A stretch of DNA of 64,000 nt from Nomia melanderi. Lineage: Eukaryota; Arthropoda; Insecta; Hymenoptera; Halictidae. Location: contig NC_134999.1 in the NCBI RefSeq assembly GCF_051020985.1, forward strand, positions 186,001 to 250,000. Reading direction: 5' to 3'. A model generated the notes under the pieces. The model ran no database searches. It worked only from the letters and a program-made list of their open reading frames with translations, and was not told the DNA's origin. The stretch's first letter is position 1; each line of letters opens with the position of its first letter. Below are positions 39,928 to 52,150 of this stretch, in pieces. The translations under genes were made by a program, and so were the position numbers.

Positions 39928-40065
39928 AAATACTATATTAATTAATTAGTTATAATAAAAATATTCCTTTAGAATAAGGATTGTTTTAGTGTTATAAACA
40001 TAAAAGAGTAAAAATATAAGTTTTTAAACCCATTGTTTTTTTTTAAATTTAGGAGAATAAGATTT

Positions 40066-42303
40066 ATGCCTTGATTTAATGAATTAATAAAAAAATTTAG
40101 AGATTACCCTCTTAATGATGAGAATTTAGATGAAGTTGTTGCAACTTTTGAGAAATTTTTTAAAGATTACAAACAACATGATGAAAAAGATAATTTTTTT
40201 TCTAATTCAGAAGATATTGATTTTGAAAGTCCAACCACATCAGCAGAACTAATTCAATTAAAACAAAATAAAAAAAACGATTTAGATAAATTAATTGATG
40301 ATCTAGTAAATGATTTAAAATATAATTTTTTTTCTGATTTTTGAGAAAAAAACGACAATTTAAAATTAATTAAAGAATTAAATTTCTTCTTAATAGAAAT
40401 GGATAATAAAATTAGAGAACAAAATGAAAAATTATTATCTTTGGAAAAAAATAAATCATTAATTGAACAAAATAAAATTAAGGAAATTAATCAAAATAGT
40501 AGTGTAGTTACTGATATCAAAGATTATTCTATTTTTTTTTATTTTTTAAGTGAAACGGTAAGTAACGATATTATTTTTTTAAAAAAATAAATTTAAATAT
40601 TTTTGAAAATAAAAAAAACTTTTTAAGAGAAACACGAGAATTAAAAATAAAAATTGATAAAGAAATTCGCAGACTATATCAAAAAAATGAAGAATTAGAA
40701 AATAAAAATGAGAAAATTTTTGAAAAACTTTTTAAAGAAGACATTATGACTAAATTAATTTTAGCTTTTTGAGCATACAGAATGAAAAATAATGAAAATA
40801 GATATAATATGAATAATTTAGAGGATAAAATTGCAGAAAATAAATTTGATAAAGCTTTTTCATTAATAGGTGACATATATATAAGATATATTAATAAAAT
40901 TATTAAAAACGAAGAAAAAATATACAATGATATATTTCAAAAATATAATGATGGAGAAAAAGAGTTGATACATGAACAAGAAAAAATCATTAAAACTAAA
41001 GATGAAGTGAAAGAAAGTATAAAATTAGTTAAAAATAAATTAGAAGAACAAAAGAAAGAAATTATAAGATGTCAAAAAGAAATAGAGGAAAAAAGAAAGC
41101 AAGTTGCAAATTTAGAAAAACGAAAGAAAAGTATAAAAAGTAAAAAAATTACCTATTTGCAGGATTTAGAAGAAAATAAAAATAATCTTGAAAATCAAAT
41201 ATTTTTTAATAAAAATACTTTAGATGATAAAGGAATAAAAAAACAATACTTAAATGAAATGGACGCAATGATTAAAAAAAATAATAGTGAAATTAATAAA
41301 AAGAGTAATGATATTTCAGAGTTAGAAGATAATATTGCAAGAGATGATACTGAGTTAAAAATTAATAATAAAAAATTTTAAAAAATAGAAGAAAAAATTA
41401 ATAAACTTAAAATATCTTTTGAACAAAATAAATATATGATGATGTCTAAACTTAAAAAAATAAGAAAAAAAATGAATTGATAATATTAGTAAAGATCAAA
41501 AAAATTTTATTAATTTTTTAAAAGAAATTAACAAATTAGAAAATATAGAATTTATTAAAAATATTGAAAATATTTGAAAAAAAGAAAAAGATAGTATTAA
41601 GAAACTTAATAAAGATTTTAATGTTGAAAATAATTTACAAAATATAAAAGAAGGAAATAAAGAAATAGAAGATAAATTTAAAGATGATTTCAAAATTTTA
41701 GAAAATGATTTTAAATTAAAAGAGGAAGAAATAATAAAAAACGCAATTGAAGCAAAGAAAGAAAAATTTCAAGAATCTTTAAGACTAATTAACCAATCAA
41801 AATTGGTAAATAGAGAAACACAAACAGAAATGAATCAAGAAAATGAGAAGCCTAGTTGACAAGAACAAAAAATTGAAGAACAAAAGAAAACTATTGAAAA
41901 ATTAGAATTTCAAATGAATGATTTAGAAAAAAAATGAATTTCAATAAAAGAAATACATGAAGATGAAGTAAAAGATTTATCTACAGTATTAGAAAATGTT
42001 AAAATTTTTTTTACAGTGGAAAATAAAAAAAGTATTGAAAACTGTGATAAGTTAAAAGATGATTTAAATAAAAAAAACTCAAAAAAAGAAGAACAAAAAA
42101 TTCAAAATAAATTAAATGAAGAAGAAATAAAATTAACAGTTTTAAATGAAATATGGAAATTAATAAGTACTGAAATTCCAGAGTTACAACAGCCCTCATC
42201 AGAAGAGTCAAAAGATGTAAGTAAACAAAAATGAAGTAATATGAATGTAATAGAATCTCAATTATCTTCAGAAGCAAAAACAGAAGTAGCAAATACAATT
42301 TAA
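40066..42303 (+). pseudogene. Spiroplasma-type coiled-coil protein gene, broken
   Basis: ATG 40066 follows AGGAG at 40051-40055. The product would be about 745 residues of Lys/Glu/Asn-rich, heptad-like coiled coil with a short N-terminal globular part (PWFNELIKKF). The frame is interrupted three times: a one-base loss at an A-run near 40581-40587, giving a stop at 40588; an in-frame TAA at 41379 with coiled-coil sequence continuing after it; and a second frame change near 41465-41485. The last segment runs to TAA 42301-42303. I do not recognise a named family. Such proteins are often structural or membrane-associated in Mollicutes, but that is inference. The lesions show it is no longer under selection, or carry homopolymer assembly errors. 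Confidence 0.7.
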
Positions 42304-42473
42304 AACAAACTAATTTAAAGAAGTAGATTTGCAAAACGATAATCAGTGGTAAAAATATATCATTTTTAATTACTCTTTTGAAAAGAATAATTTTTATTAA
42401 AATATTAAAATATTAAAGTAGACATTAATATATTAATTTCAAAAAGTGTAATTCTACTTATATAAATTTCCTT

Positions 42474-42502
42474 TTGCTTTTTATAAAAAAATAAGTTACA
42501 AT
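42474..42502 (+). promoter_or_regulatory. Bacterial promoter upstream of the lipoprotein gene
   Basis: TTGCTT (42474-42479) and TACAAT (42497-42502) are separated by 17 bp, matching a sigma-70 type promoter. The start ATG lies 49 bases downstream of the -10 box, with AAGGAG between. Confidence 0.5.
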
Positions 42503-42551
42503 CTTTAGTGAATATTTAATTATTATTTAGTTTAAGGAGAATTACAATCAA

Positions 42552-43337
42552 ATGCGTAAATTGATAACTTTATTTTCAAGTACTATTGTGGCTTGTGGTA
42601 CTGGAGATGGTGCAAAAATTCAAATTAACTTTGGAAACAAACCATCAGAAAAAGATGGTGATCCTTTAGTTGATTATGTTTCTAATAAATACTATCAATA
42701 TGACACTAAACTTTTATACCAACCACTTACTGCATTTATGCAATTAGCGTCAGATAAAATTAGAATTGATCGTAATGAATTAGAAAATACAGATGCTGCT
42801 AAGGATTTTTATAATAGTGATGCATATAAATCAGGTAATTATGAGAGTATTAATTATAATATTAATGATAACACAGGCAAGGTAATTAATGAACCATTTA
42901 GTTTTGAAGATGCAGGGGGAAGTCTTTTAGTTTTTGGTTTAACTGATAATGATATATCTAAACAACAATATTATGGTTATTGATATATTACCTATGAAAC
43001 AGCAACAAAAGCGGAAAATCCTTCAAAAGATGATAAAACTAGTATTGTTTCACCAAAAATTACTGATTTTAAAAATAATAAAAATAAACCCATTACTAAA
43101 AAAGGTTGAACTCATTTATTCCTTACAATGAAGGATTCAAAGTTAAATAAGATTTTTAAAATTGATTTTAATATTCAAATTGATGTAAATTTTAGTTTAT
43201 ATGTTGATAAAAATAAAAAGGAAATAGTTGTTATTGATACAAGTACTATTTCTAAAGCTTTGGGTGATGTTGATTTTCGTCATCCAGAAAAGGTAATTCA
43301 TGAAAGAATAAATAACATGATTTTTTCAGAATTATAA
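42552..43337 (+). CDS. Spiroplasma-type lipoprotein
   Basis: 261 codons in code 4, with TGA-Trp near 42981 and 43107. It begins MRKLITLFSSTIVACGTGDG, where IVAC-G forms a lipobox with the lipidated Cys at residue 15. The hydrophobic part is short for a signal peptide, so a few codons may have been lost. The mature part resembles the abundant Asn/Lys-rich Spiroplasma surface lipoproteins, anchored outside the membrane, whose function is mostly unknown. AAGGAG near 42533 precedes the start. The gene overlaps rlmH by one base (TAATG), which suggests co-transcription. Confidence 0.75.
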
Positions 43338-43717
43338 TGATAAATATTAAAATTGTTTGTATTGGTCAATTGTCACAAATATATTGAAAATTAGCCGCCA
43401 AAGATTATTTAGAACGAATTAAAAAACGAACCAATATTGAAACAAAAAATATTATGGAATCTAAATTAAGTTCAATTTCTACTAATATTAAAATTGAAAC
43501 TAATAAAATTAATGAATATATATTAAAAAATAATGATTATCAATGATTTTTACTAGATTTATCAGGGCAATTAGTAAGCAGCGAACAATTATCACAAATG
43601 ATTAGTAAAAATCAAGCTTATCAACAAAGTAAAATTGGTTTTATTATTGGTAGTAGTAATGGCGTAGCACAAATATTAAAAGATAATACTAATTTAATTA
43701 AAATTTCTTTTGTTTAA
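43337..43717 (+). pseudogene. rlmH: 23S rRNA (pseudouridine1915-N3)-methyltransferase, 3'-truncated
   Basis: RlmH (SPOUT family) methylates pseudouridine 1915 in 23S rRNA helix 69. Visible hallmarks are an N-terminal KIVCIGQLSQIYW, then WFLLDLSGQLVSSEQL and the SAM-binding trefoil-knot segment GFIIGSSNGVAQ, ending ...NLIKISFV. The family is usually about 155-160 aa; here only 126 codons remain. The conserved C-terminal part (the region after ISxS with the RxxLxEQxYRA-type helix) is missing and the frame stops in sequence that looks host-derived. So the bacterial block ends inside this gene, at or just before 43717. Two TGA codons are read as Trp. Start ATG overlaps the lipoprotein stop. Confidence 0.85.
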
Positions 43718-46580
43718 CCTTTAACGTTTAACCTTAATCCGTTCACCATTTTCCTATCTCAAAGAGTTGTTTGTATTTTGTACATGACTTTGCTTTATGT
43801 GGAAAATTTCAAGTAGCATTTGTATATACTGGTATGCTCTTGTTGTCATTTCCATACTTTCGGATATGTTCTCTTTCTACCCTGTAAATATTGGTAAGTA
43901 TGTGTAATTGGTATACTTTGTAACTTCATTGTTTTCAGAGTTATATGGCACAGGCCTTTCGCAATTTACTCTTTTTTGTTTGAACAGCTACTAAAAATTG
44001 TTACTTGTTAACTCTCTATCATTGTCACTCTTGTTATTTATTGTTCTATTCAATTTGTTTAATCAAAATAAAATATCGACTGTTTTATATCTATTGTCTC
44101 TAGAGACTGTAAGGTGCAGATGGTACGAAACGGATTTAAAAAGTTGTTTTGCTAGACACATACAGCACATTAATAAAGTGCATATGCCAAAATGTTTAGT
44201 TTTTATACAAAAATACTAAAAACTATAATACAAAATATTAATTCTTTATTCTATAAACATGTACAGAGTAACCATTCACCTTTATCCATATGCAATTTTC
44301 TATTACTACATTACGGTTAAATAATAAGAATTCCAATGTTCTTTATTACAATTGGCCTTTCTTAATTTTATTGTAACATCTTCAGACGGCTTGAAAACTG
44401 AAGATAAAGATTCCAGAATTATATACAATCTGAAAAAGAGTGCTTTAAAGAGGATTCCATATAGATGTTTATAAAACTTAGAATAAAATAATTATAAAAA
44501 AGGTCCTCTGACTTTTTTAACATACCTCGTACATGCTTGAAAATTAGTTTTTCTTGTTTATAAATGAAGTTGCTTACCATTTTGTATTTGTTCATTATAT
44601 TCATATATTCCTCGGAAATGTAATCCAACCGTTTATGGTCAACCATTTTATCTCCTTGTGTATACTGTATTTTATTTTCAATGATTTTTTAATGCCTAGT
44701 TCCTCTACTTTCACTACCGCTGTCATACAATTTTTATATTTAGTCCATCCATATTAAATATTATCCCAGAATTAATTAATTATTTTACCAAGATAAAATT
44801 TGCTGACACAGGTGGTATGTAAAAAAACATTGAAAATACCTACATTTCTATTTTCTTCTATCATTTTGACTTTCAACTTGATATTACATTTTGTTTCTCA
44901 TCAAAATTATCTATTATTCTCCATCAAATTTTTTCATCTATCAAAATATTGATGTGATGAATCATCTGACATGTCCACGAATATTAATTCATAATTCATA
45001 TGTAACTAATACTTTCTATGCCTTTCTCTTTTATCTGGTATACATTAAATGAATATTAAACTTTATTTTTGATTGCCATACTTGCCTGCCCACCTTTATG
45101 ACTCTTCATTTTTAAAGTTGCTTTGTAATTGGTGATATCCTCCTAATCCTAATTGATTACGTTTATTTCTCTTATAAAAGCATTGTTTCACCAAGTCGTT
45201 AGTTCTTTGACATATAAAGCTGATTTTATTCCTATTGCATTTCCTATTATTTCCCTGTAGTGTTTTACATGCTTTTCGATCTTGTCAGGCATTTGTCTTA
45301 TTCTGTGTTCTGTCACTTTTTTTCTATCTTATACTACTTTTTCCTTCCAATAGAATTTGTTTGTGCTTCTCATATCATATATTTTTCTGCTTTTTTAAGA
45401 CTTATAATCTTTTCTGGTCGGGAATTTATTTTGTGCACCACATGGTATCCAATTTCTTTTTAACATGATCCAACAATGCATTTTTATATGGCTGTGGTTC
45501 TGGTTACGGTCAGAAATATTTTGATGCTTTCATTAGTTTCCATTTTTACATTTTTTAATCTGAATACTATATTTATCTTTCTAGTTTGTGCATAGTTTTA
45601 GTACCAACTATATTTTTAAGTGTTCCAAACCTTCAATTAAGAATGTATAAAAATCATGTATGTACTTGAGTTTAAAGAGAATGGGAATAACATATTGCAG
45701 ACAAATTTTATTGTAGCATCAAATAAATAAAACGAAATATATTAAGAAATATGATTTTTTATTGTTGCATAATGTTATGTTGTCACAACACGCGGGAGGA
45801 ATACTGCCGAAAAAGAGGGTGGAATCTTCTTCGGATCCAGAGGAAAACCAAAGTTGTCTAAATTTTGTGTTGTATTGAGGTAGACGATAGCGAGTCGAAG
45901 GTGGAAAAACATGATAGAGGTTTAAATTTGATGTTGACGGTTGCGTGGTTAGGATAATTCTACTCTTCTTTTCAGCTGATTTCACACCACGTTCGCACTA
46001 GCATTCTTGGCATTATGCCACGTTCACACCTGCCTTCTTACACTATTGACAAACTAACTTTGGATGCTAGTACCTTGACAACGGTTTATACCTTCCCCCT
46101 CCTGACATGTAGTATTTCATACCTTGTAACTCAGTTTAGTGAGTTGTATACGCCCTATCATTTGTGCGCAATAATTTAGAAACACCCTGTATATGGACAC
46201 GTGATGATAAGAGGTATCAATGCAACTTAAACAAATTCATATTAGTGGAACATCTTCAAGTTTCATTTATTATATGTATATACTCATAGTACACAGATTA
46301 TTTAGTGCAAAATTCAAAATAATATTTACATTTTTGTAGAAGTAAACGATACTAAACACAAAAATCAACAGTTTGTCGATGGACAAAAATACGTGGAATC
46401 ATACTAACATTTGTTAGAAATTAAATAAGTAGTAAGATTAATATTTTATTAAGTTCAGTTCAAGTTATATATTAATTTTTCGATCTATTTTTCATTGACG
46501 CTTTTGAACGTTACATGTAAGCATCTGAAAAAACTGTTTTATTGTTCTATTTATTCAGTGAAACCCTCACATCTAATAAA
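43718..46580. other. AT-rich host DNA, no gene recognised
   Basis: No convincing ORF or RNA gene. A motif AAACACCCTGTATA at about 46183-46196 resembles short termini of common insect DNA elements, but no partner end was found at a sensible distance. Confidence 0.4.
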
Positions 46581-46599
46581 TCTCATAAATTCTCAATGG

Positions 46600-48560
46600 G
46601 GTTGAAGTTGGGACTTCATCTCTCCTTCGAATCCTTCAAAGATTGCTTGATTTTTCTTCACAGTACGTTCTGAATCGTATTCTTCTGTTGCAGTAGAGTA
46701 TGATTTTTGGGATGATTCCTTCATGAAAAGTGAAAGTAATGTGATTGTATTTGTTGTAGTTGATCTTAATTCTTCGATCTACCAGCCATTTTTCCATCAA
46801 GCTTATGTGATCTTTTAATATTTCAACTACTACTTGTGGACCTTCGCATGTTGCTAATATTCTGGTGTTGCTGCGAATGTATGTGTGGTATTTGGTATTG
46901 TTGGGATATCTGCTGTGTATAAAGTGTAAAGCACTGGACTCAATACACTTTCTTGTGGTACTCCAGTCTTTATTGCTTGAACATTTAAGTTCTAATCTTT
47001 TATTTTTACGTAAAATGTTCTATTATTAAGGTAGGATTTTAATAATTGGTAAAATGCGTCTGGAAATTGCTATTCTATTATTTTTAATAACTGTCGTGCC
47101 AAACATTACCGAACGCTTTCTCTACGCCAGAAAAAAAACATGTGCAGTGTTACACTCGGGGCGTATTCGTAAATAAACAGGCGACGAAGATGCGTCCTAA
47201 AGTATAATTTACAATCACGCAGCTAGCACAGAGAGAGAGAGTGAGAGAGAGAGGGGGGGGACGTTTCCCGAAATCTCCTTAATTTTTACGGCCTCCATAC
47301 CTGGGTCATAAAACACCCGGTGACCGCATGCGACGCAACAGCTACTTGCGACTTACCATCATAAATCACTACAACGACGAGACAAGACGAAACTAGACTT
47401 CGACAATTTCCCACCTCAAGAAGTAAAATAAACACACCCATGACCAATAACAAAATACAGCTTTTCTCCACGTAAAACTGCAACTGACTAATACGAAAAA
47501 ACCCGAGGTTACATAAACTGAAACGCGACGAGGACCAGCAGAACGCTACGAGACGACTAAACGTTAAAGATCCAATCATTCCATCAGTATTTGTACCAAC
47601 AAAGTTCAATTTGTATAAAATAAAGTAATAGTCATTATCTCTCGCCTTGTCATCTTCCTTCGATCGGGACAAGAACCTTTCCGTAAGTTGTGGCAATGTA
47701 ACATGCAGTATTTCTGACTGTCAAGAGCAGACATAATTTTATTAATTAGCCTGTATACCTGCTCTGTTGCGGCGTGCTTTTCTCTGAACTCAAAGTAGTG
47801 GTCTGGTATTAGTTATTTACTGTTGATTATTTCCATAATTCTGATTTAAGTAATGTAAATATTTTTTCAAACATATTAAATAATATTAGCAGAAGAGAGA
47901 TGGGTCTGCACGAGGAAGACTCGTTGGGAAGCACTGCACTCTGAGTATGGTGTTGTAAATTATTGTTATTATTCTAATGTTCTAAGTTCTTTAATGATTC
48001 TTCCATTGATTAAGTCAAATCCCGGAGTATTATTAATTGTTATTGTTGAGATCATTTGTTTTATTTTTCTGCTTGTAGTGTTGAGTATTGTATTGTTTTG
48101 TCCCTCGTTATCAGTGTTATAATTTGTTGTCATTATTGTTGTTACTTTCATTGTTACACTGTTTGGTTGGAATGTTTGATGAAGGTTTTCTGCAAATGTT
48201 AAAGCTTGTTCGAAAGAAGTTTTCTTATTGCTAGTGTCGGTACTATTAGTTTTCTTAATCTTTTCGTTGCCTCCTACAGTGAGTAGTTATTGTCTTTGTT
48301 TGGTGTATCCGAAATCTATTGCTGTTCCATACTGCTATTTTGATTGAATTATTGTGAAAAGTTCCATCATGAAAATTCTTTGTTGAATTTGTGTTGTTAG
48401 CATGTTGGTTATGAGTTCTGTATTTTTTGAACTGGGTATTTGAGTAAGTGCCGGATGTTTGATGTGGTTATTGTGTATTGCATTTAGCAGTTTCCTGTGT
48501 ATAGGACCTGTTGCTTATATACTGAAACTGATTGTGATTATAGGAGGGAGTTAGTGTTGA
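46600..48560 (-). mobile_element. Jockey-like non-LTR retrotransposon relic
   Basis: On the minus strand, frames with many stops and shifts show jockey-type signatures in order: a spacer with NYSL-EATKRLRK (about 48260-48300), FAENLHQTFQPN (about 48170-48200), PGFDLINGRIIKEL (about 47980-48020), SSSCRPISLLLILFNMFEKIF (about 47870-47930), EKAFGNVWHD (about 47090-47120), GVPQESVLSPVLYTLYTADIP (about 46900-46970) and EKWLVDRRIKIN (about 46760-46800). These correspond to the RT domain of the family. Stops and frameshifts make it dead. Ends are not defined, and the endonuclease part is not recognisable. Confidence 0.75.
47149..47703. mobile_element. Solo LTR inserted in the jockey relic
   Basis: A 555-bp insertion bounded by TGTTACA and TGTAACA (TG...CA termini, inverted) and flanked by the perfect 5-bp duplication TGCAG at 47144-47148 and 47704-47708. 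Leaving it out rejoins the LINE reading frame across the site. It contains a GA-rich tract at about 47230-47262. The termini and 5-bp duplication fit a BEL/Pao or gypsy LTR left after recombination. The 136-codon ORF inside is not recognised. Confidence 0.85.
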
Positions 48561-51224
48561 ACTGAATACTGCAATGTGTGGTAGGTGATTTTTATTTCTT
48601 GCGGCTGAGGATTTTTCTGTCCTTTCCCTCAGAGTAAGAAACAGTTTTCGTGGTAACTCCTTTCTTATTATACTGCTCTTGTAACTTGCAGGATGATTCC
48701 CTTCGCAATTTCTGCAATTTACATTCTATATTACCTTGCTACACAGACGTATTAGGTGATTCTTAAATTGTCTCATAGTTGGCAGCCAGGGTCTTTTGAT
48801 AAAATTTCTAGTGGAAGAGAAAATTGTCCCTTGGAATCATGAATTTTGTAAATTTCCTTGGTGTGGTTGGAAATTTGTGCTCTACGTATTGAACCATTTG
48901 GTGAGTGGTCACCAACTCCAGGGCAAATTGTGTTGTTGTTGGGTCAGTACAGGAAAGCCACACTATTATTCACTCCAAGCGAAAAAGTTGCAGATAAAGT
49001 AGGAGTGGGAGTAAGGTCCATCTGTAATGAGAAGAAGGGCTTTTTTTGCTGTTTTTTATACTAACTTACTGACACTTTGCTACGTACATTGCTTCAATTA
49101 TGGGAAAACAAATTTAACTTGAATTCCATGAGACAATACATAGCCTTATTTGTAAATAAACCAAATATTACTAAATTAACTCATAAATTCTTGAGTGGTC
49201 CTTTGAGAAATGCACAAGTGCAATACGTAAAGCCACAAATCACGAGGCATGTGTTACGGAGCTAATCAAACATACATAATAAACGTACAAAGAATAACCC
49301 TAGCCATGGACACTTAAGGTTTTCTTAAAGATGTTTATAATTATACATGTCTTTTAAATTATTTTTGTGCATTAATGTGTATAAGAAACCTTGAATATTA
49401 CAATGGAAGAAATGAAATAGTCACAATCAATATATTTACTATAAAAAATGTGCAATAAACTTGCACCTAATATCTTCGCAAAACAAAAAGTGGCCTCTAT
49501 CGTCGGACAGTTTAAAATAATTGACAGTTTTCGTAAATACAATTATCTAAATATTGAGAAATATTTAACCAATTTCATGAACTAATTTGTAATGTTTGAA
49601 ACATTGAATCCAGTCCTTATGATTACATTTTAAACAAAATTATACATGTAATTTCTTCAGTGACAGATTGGCGAACAGTTTATTGACACTTTGCACATTT
49701 TGCCAGTTTAATTAAATGTTTTATTCATATCCTCTTTTTTATGACATATAGTGTTTCATATGATGTACCACTGTCCAGGAATGGGGAAAACAGATGTGTC
49801 CAGAGTTCAGGGATAGAACAAGCCAAAAATAATTAAAATTGTTGAACAATTATTGTGTATATGCGTATAGTTCCGTCGAAGCAATCTTAAAATAGCATTT
49901 ACCAAACTATATGAAAATCATTTTATAAATATATTCATTACAAAAACATAATATATATTAATCTATAATACTTTTCAAATTATGTAACGCAGTGCGTTTT
50001 CATTGTGCGCGACAAAGAATGTTTTTCTCTACTAATTCGTTCAATACTGAGACTTGTCAAAACCAGAATACTTTTTATTATGTCCAATGTTAGGTGCTGT
50101 TCGGCGTTACGAGGAATCCGTCTACATCATTTATTGTGTTTATTCTAATTTTAACATATCATGGTGTATGTATATGAATCAGGAGTAACACCCGAGAATA
50201 TAAGAAAACTAATAAATGACTATGTTTATTAATACTAGAACAGGTAATGTTTAAATAAAAAGAACTAGGTAAAAGCAGCATACAACTGTACAACTTAGTA
50301 GACAACTAACGAAGGCCAACGTATGACTCACTCTGTTAAACTCTCTTTTCAACGTTCGCACTCATAAATCATTCTTTCCCTAGAATCATTCTTCTAACTC
50401 GCCCTCTCAAGAAACTCTGAAACACATCTCATCAAGATTCAAGTGGAAACCTTAGACCTGCGACATTGCGCAAGCTAATTTCCCTCGAAAGTTACTGCCT
50501 TCCTCCTTTATGGCCCTTCGACCACACTCAGCTAAAAATATCTTAAACTACGTTAAAATCCTAGAAACTATAATGTATTAGTTATACTTCTGTAACTTTT
50601 ATAAATTATATTACAGCTTACTTCGTTACTCTAGATCCTGTTTAAAACAGTCGGGTTAAAATGATTCAAATGTTAAAAAATATATCGATACAAAAATATA
50701 ATCTATTGTTATTAAACGTATTTCGGACAATTTCAACTTTTTAATTCTATGTTTAACAGTTATTCTAGATTTACAAAAATAAATTCATATCGCAGCGATA
50801 TATGGGATTTATCTTTTCTTAATTTCAACGATGTTCTACACGTTCATATGGTGTAAGTTGATTTATCTCGTTTGCTAAAAGAAAGTAATATCGTGATCTT
50901 CAATTTGTTCAGTATACAGGGTGAGGCATCTATCGCGATCACCTCGAATAATTACTTAAAATTACAGTTTATGAAAACGTTGAAGCGTGGGACTTAAATA
51001 GCATCAGAGAGCACACCTTACAAGGTGCGTGCTTTTTTGTGGGTGGACGTGTTTTAAAGATTTCAGGGTCACCTTGATTTTTTTTTATGGAATGACCTAC
51101 TTTTTATATAATAGATCGATAGAGTATCAAATTCTGAGTATAAAAGTGTCGACCTTCATACGTCCTAAGCCTGATAGTTAATGAGATATTAGTAATAGTT
51201 TGATCCGTTTATCCCTTTCATAGT
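48561..51224. other. AT-rich host DNA, no gene recognised
   Basis: No protein, RNA gene or clear repeat identified. A TATACAGGGTGAGGCATC motif at about 50914-50931 resembles ends of widespread insect repeats, without a matching partner. Confidence 0.4.
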
Positions 51225-51370
51225 TTTATCGTTGTTATCGTTGTTATCGTTGTTATCGTTGTTATCGTTGTTATCGTTGTTATCGTTGTTATCGTTGTTA
51301 TCGTTGTTATCGTTGTTATCGTTGTTATCGTTGTTATCGTTGTTATCATTGTTATCGTTGTTACTGTTGT
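51225..51370. repeat. 9-bp minisatellite (TTGTTATCG)n
   Basis: About 16 near-perfect tandem copies of TTGTTATCG. Because the unit is a multiple of three it stays open in all frames, giving spurious (DNN)n or (LLS)n peptides. Confidence 0.95.
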
Positions 51371-51542
51371 TTGCACGATTATTTATCACGATTATTTCTA
51401 TTGCTATCGCTTTTGTTAATTCTATCTTCAACGTTCCTTTGATACTAGATGCATTCTTTTGATCATTTTAAACAATCTTTGTTTATAGATGGCTAAATGA
51501 AATGGTCGGTAACAAGTTTTTTTGTTGCTTAACTATTAAAAA

Positions 51543-52150
51543 CTATACGCCTAAATTTGTCTGAAATATATATAGTCGAATGGTATTCGTGGAGGTATCG
51601 CAATACAGTTCTACTTCTGTTGTAGGTGTTGGATAGTGCATCTTTTTTAATTTTAAGAAAGTGTTAGATAGCAAGAGACATTGAAGTTCTTGGTCTGTCT
51701 GCTGTACTTTCGCAATTTTTGTGATGTCAACACATGTTGCGTTAGGAAAATCTTCTACGCGTGACAGGGCACCGCCTGCTATGATATTATTTTTTCCGGC
51801 AATATGCCGTATACCGATTGAGTGCATTTTTCAGACTGCCGTTGAATTATCTATGAGCCGTTTATTTTTTATATCGATCAGTAAACCGTACTTCCGCGGA
51901 AAGTCCACGCCCTTAATCGATTTTGAGAAGTCCGTCATAACAAATTTCCATGTGAAAACACGATGCAACCCGAGGTTTAGGTGCAGGACAATGTCGACAT
52001 TCATCGAGATGGTCGACCCGATTACTGCATACGGTGTATGGTGCTATTGGGCGGACGCCTTTTTAGTAATGATCACGGACAGACGCATATATTGGCGCCT
52101 GTATCTATCGTAGGCGAAGCGACTCTGGTCGAGCGTTGCGAAGAAAAGAA
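51543..52150 (-). mobile_element. Ty3/gypsy retrotransposon relic with internal deletion
   Basis: On the minus strand the protease active-site region reads IDTGANICVCP (about 52075-52107), then GSTIS...LNLGLHRVFTWKF and KGVDFPRKYGLLIDIKNKRLID (about 51850-52000), typical of the gypsy protease C-terminus just before the RT. Instead of RT, after one in-frame TGA comes HIAGKNNIIAGGALSRVEDF (51740-51810), typical of the end of RNase H. So nearly all of RT and RNase H is deleted. No LTRs were identified next to it. Confidence 0.75.

Larger units (their letters stand above)
35873..43717 (+). other. Spiroplasma-like bacterial DNA block within the insect contig
   Basis: Six consecutive same-strand genes read only with TGA as Trp (Mollicutes code 4), at very low GC, with AGGAG-type ribosome-binding sites and hairpin terminators. 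Flanking DNA is insect-like on both sides: the U2 array on the left, decayed insect transposons on the right. The left end cuts an ABC permease gene and the right end cuts rlmH, so the block is a random fragment rather than a bacterial mobile element. The exact left junction lies somewhere in about 35840-35880. Confidence 0.85.

Noticed and set aside
35873..43717. Bacterial contig misplaced whole, or a phage or plasmid
   Set aside because: There are no phage, replication or transposase genes. Ordinary chromosomal genes are cut at both ends inside an otherwise continuous insect contig. A chimeric join remains possible and is stated as the main alternative.
47286..47696. 136-codon minus-strand ORF as a gene
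   Set aside because: It lies wholly inside the solo LTR at 47149-47703, with no recognisable motif.
46183..50931. CACCCTGTATA and TATACAGGGTG as ends of one 4.7-kb DNA transposon
   Set aside because: The match between the two ends is too short, the interval contains an unrelated LINE relic, and no TA duplication or transposase is seen.
51189..51431. Asn/Asp repeat protein
   Set aside because: It is translation of the 9-bp minisatellite, open in every frame because the unit is a multiple of three.
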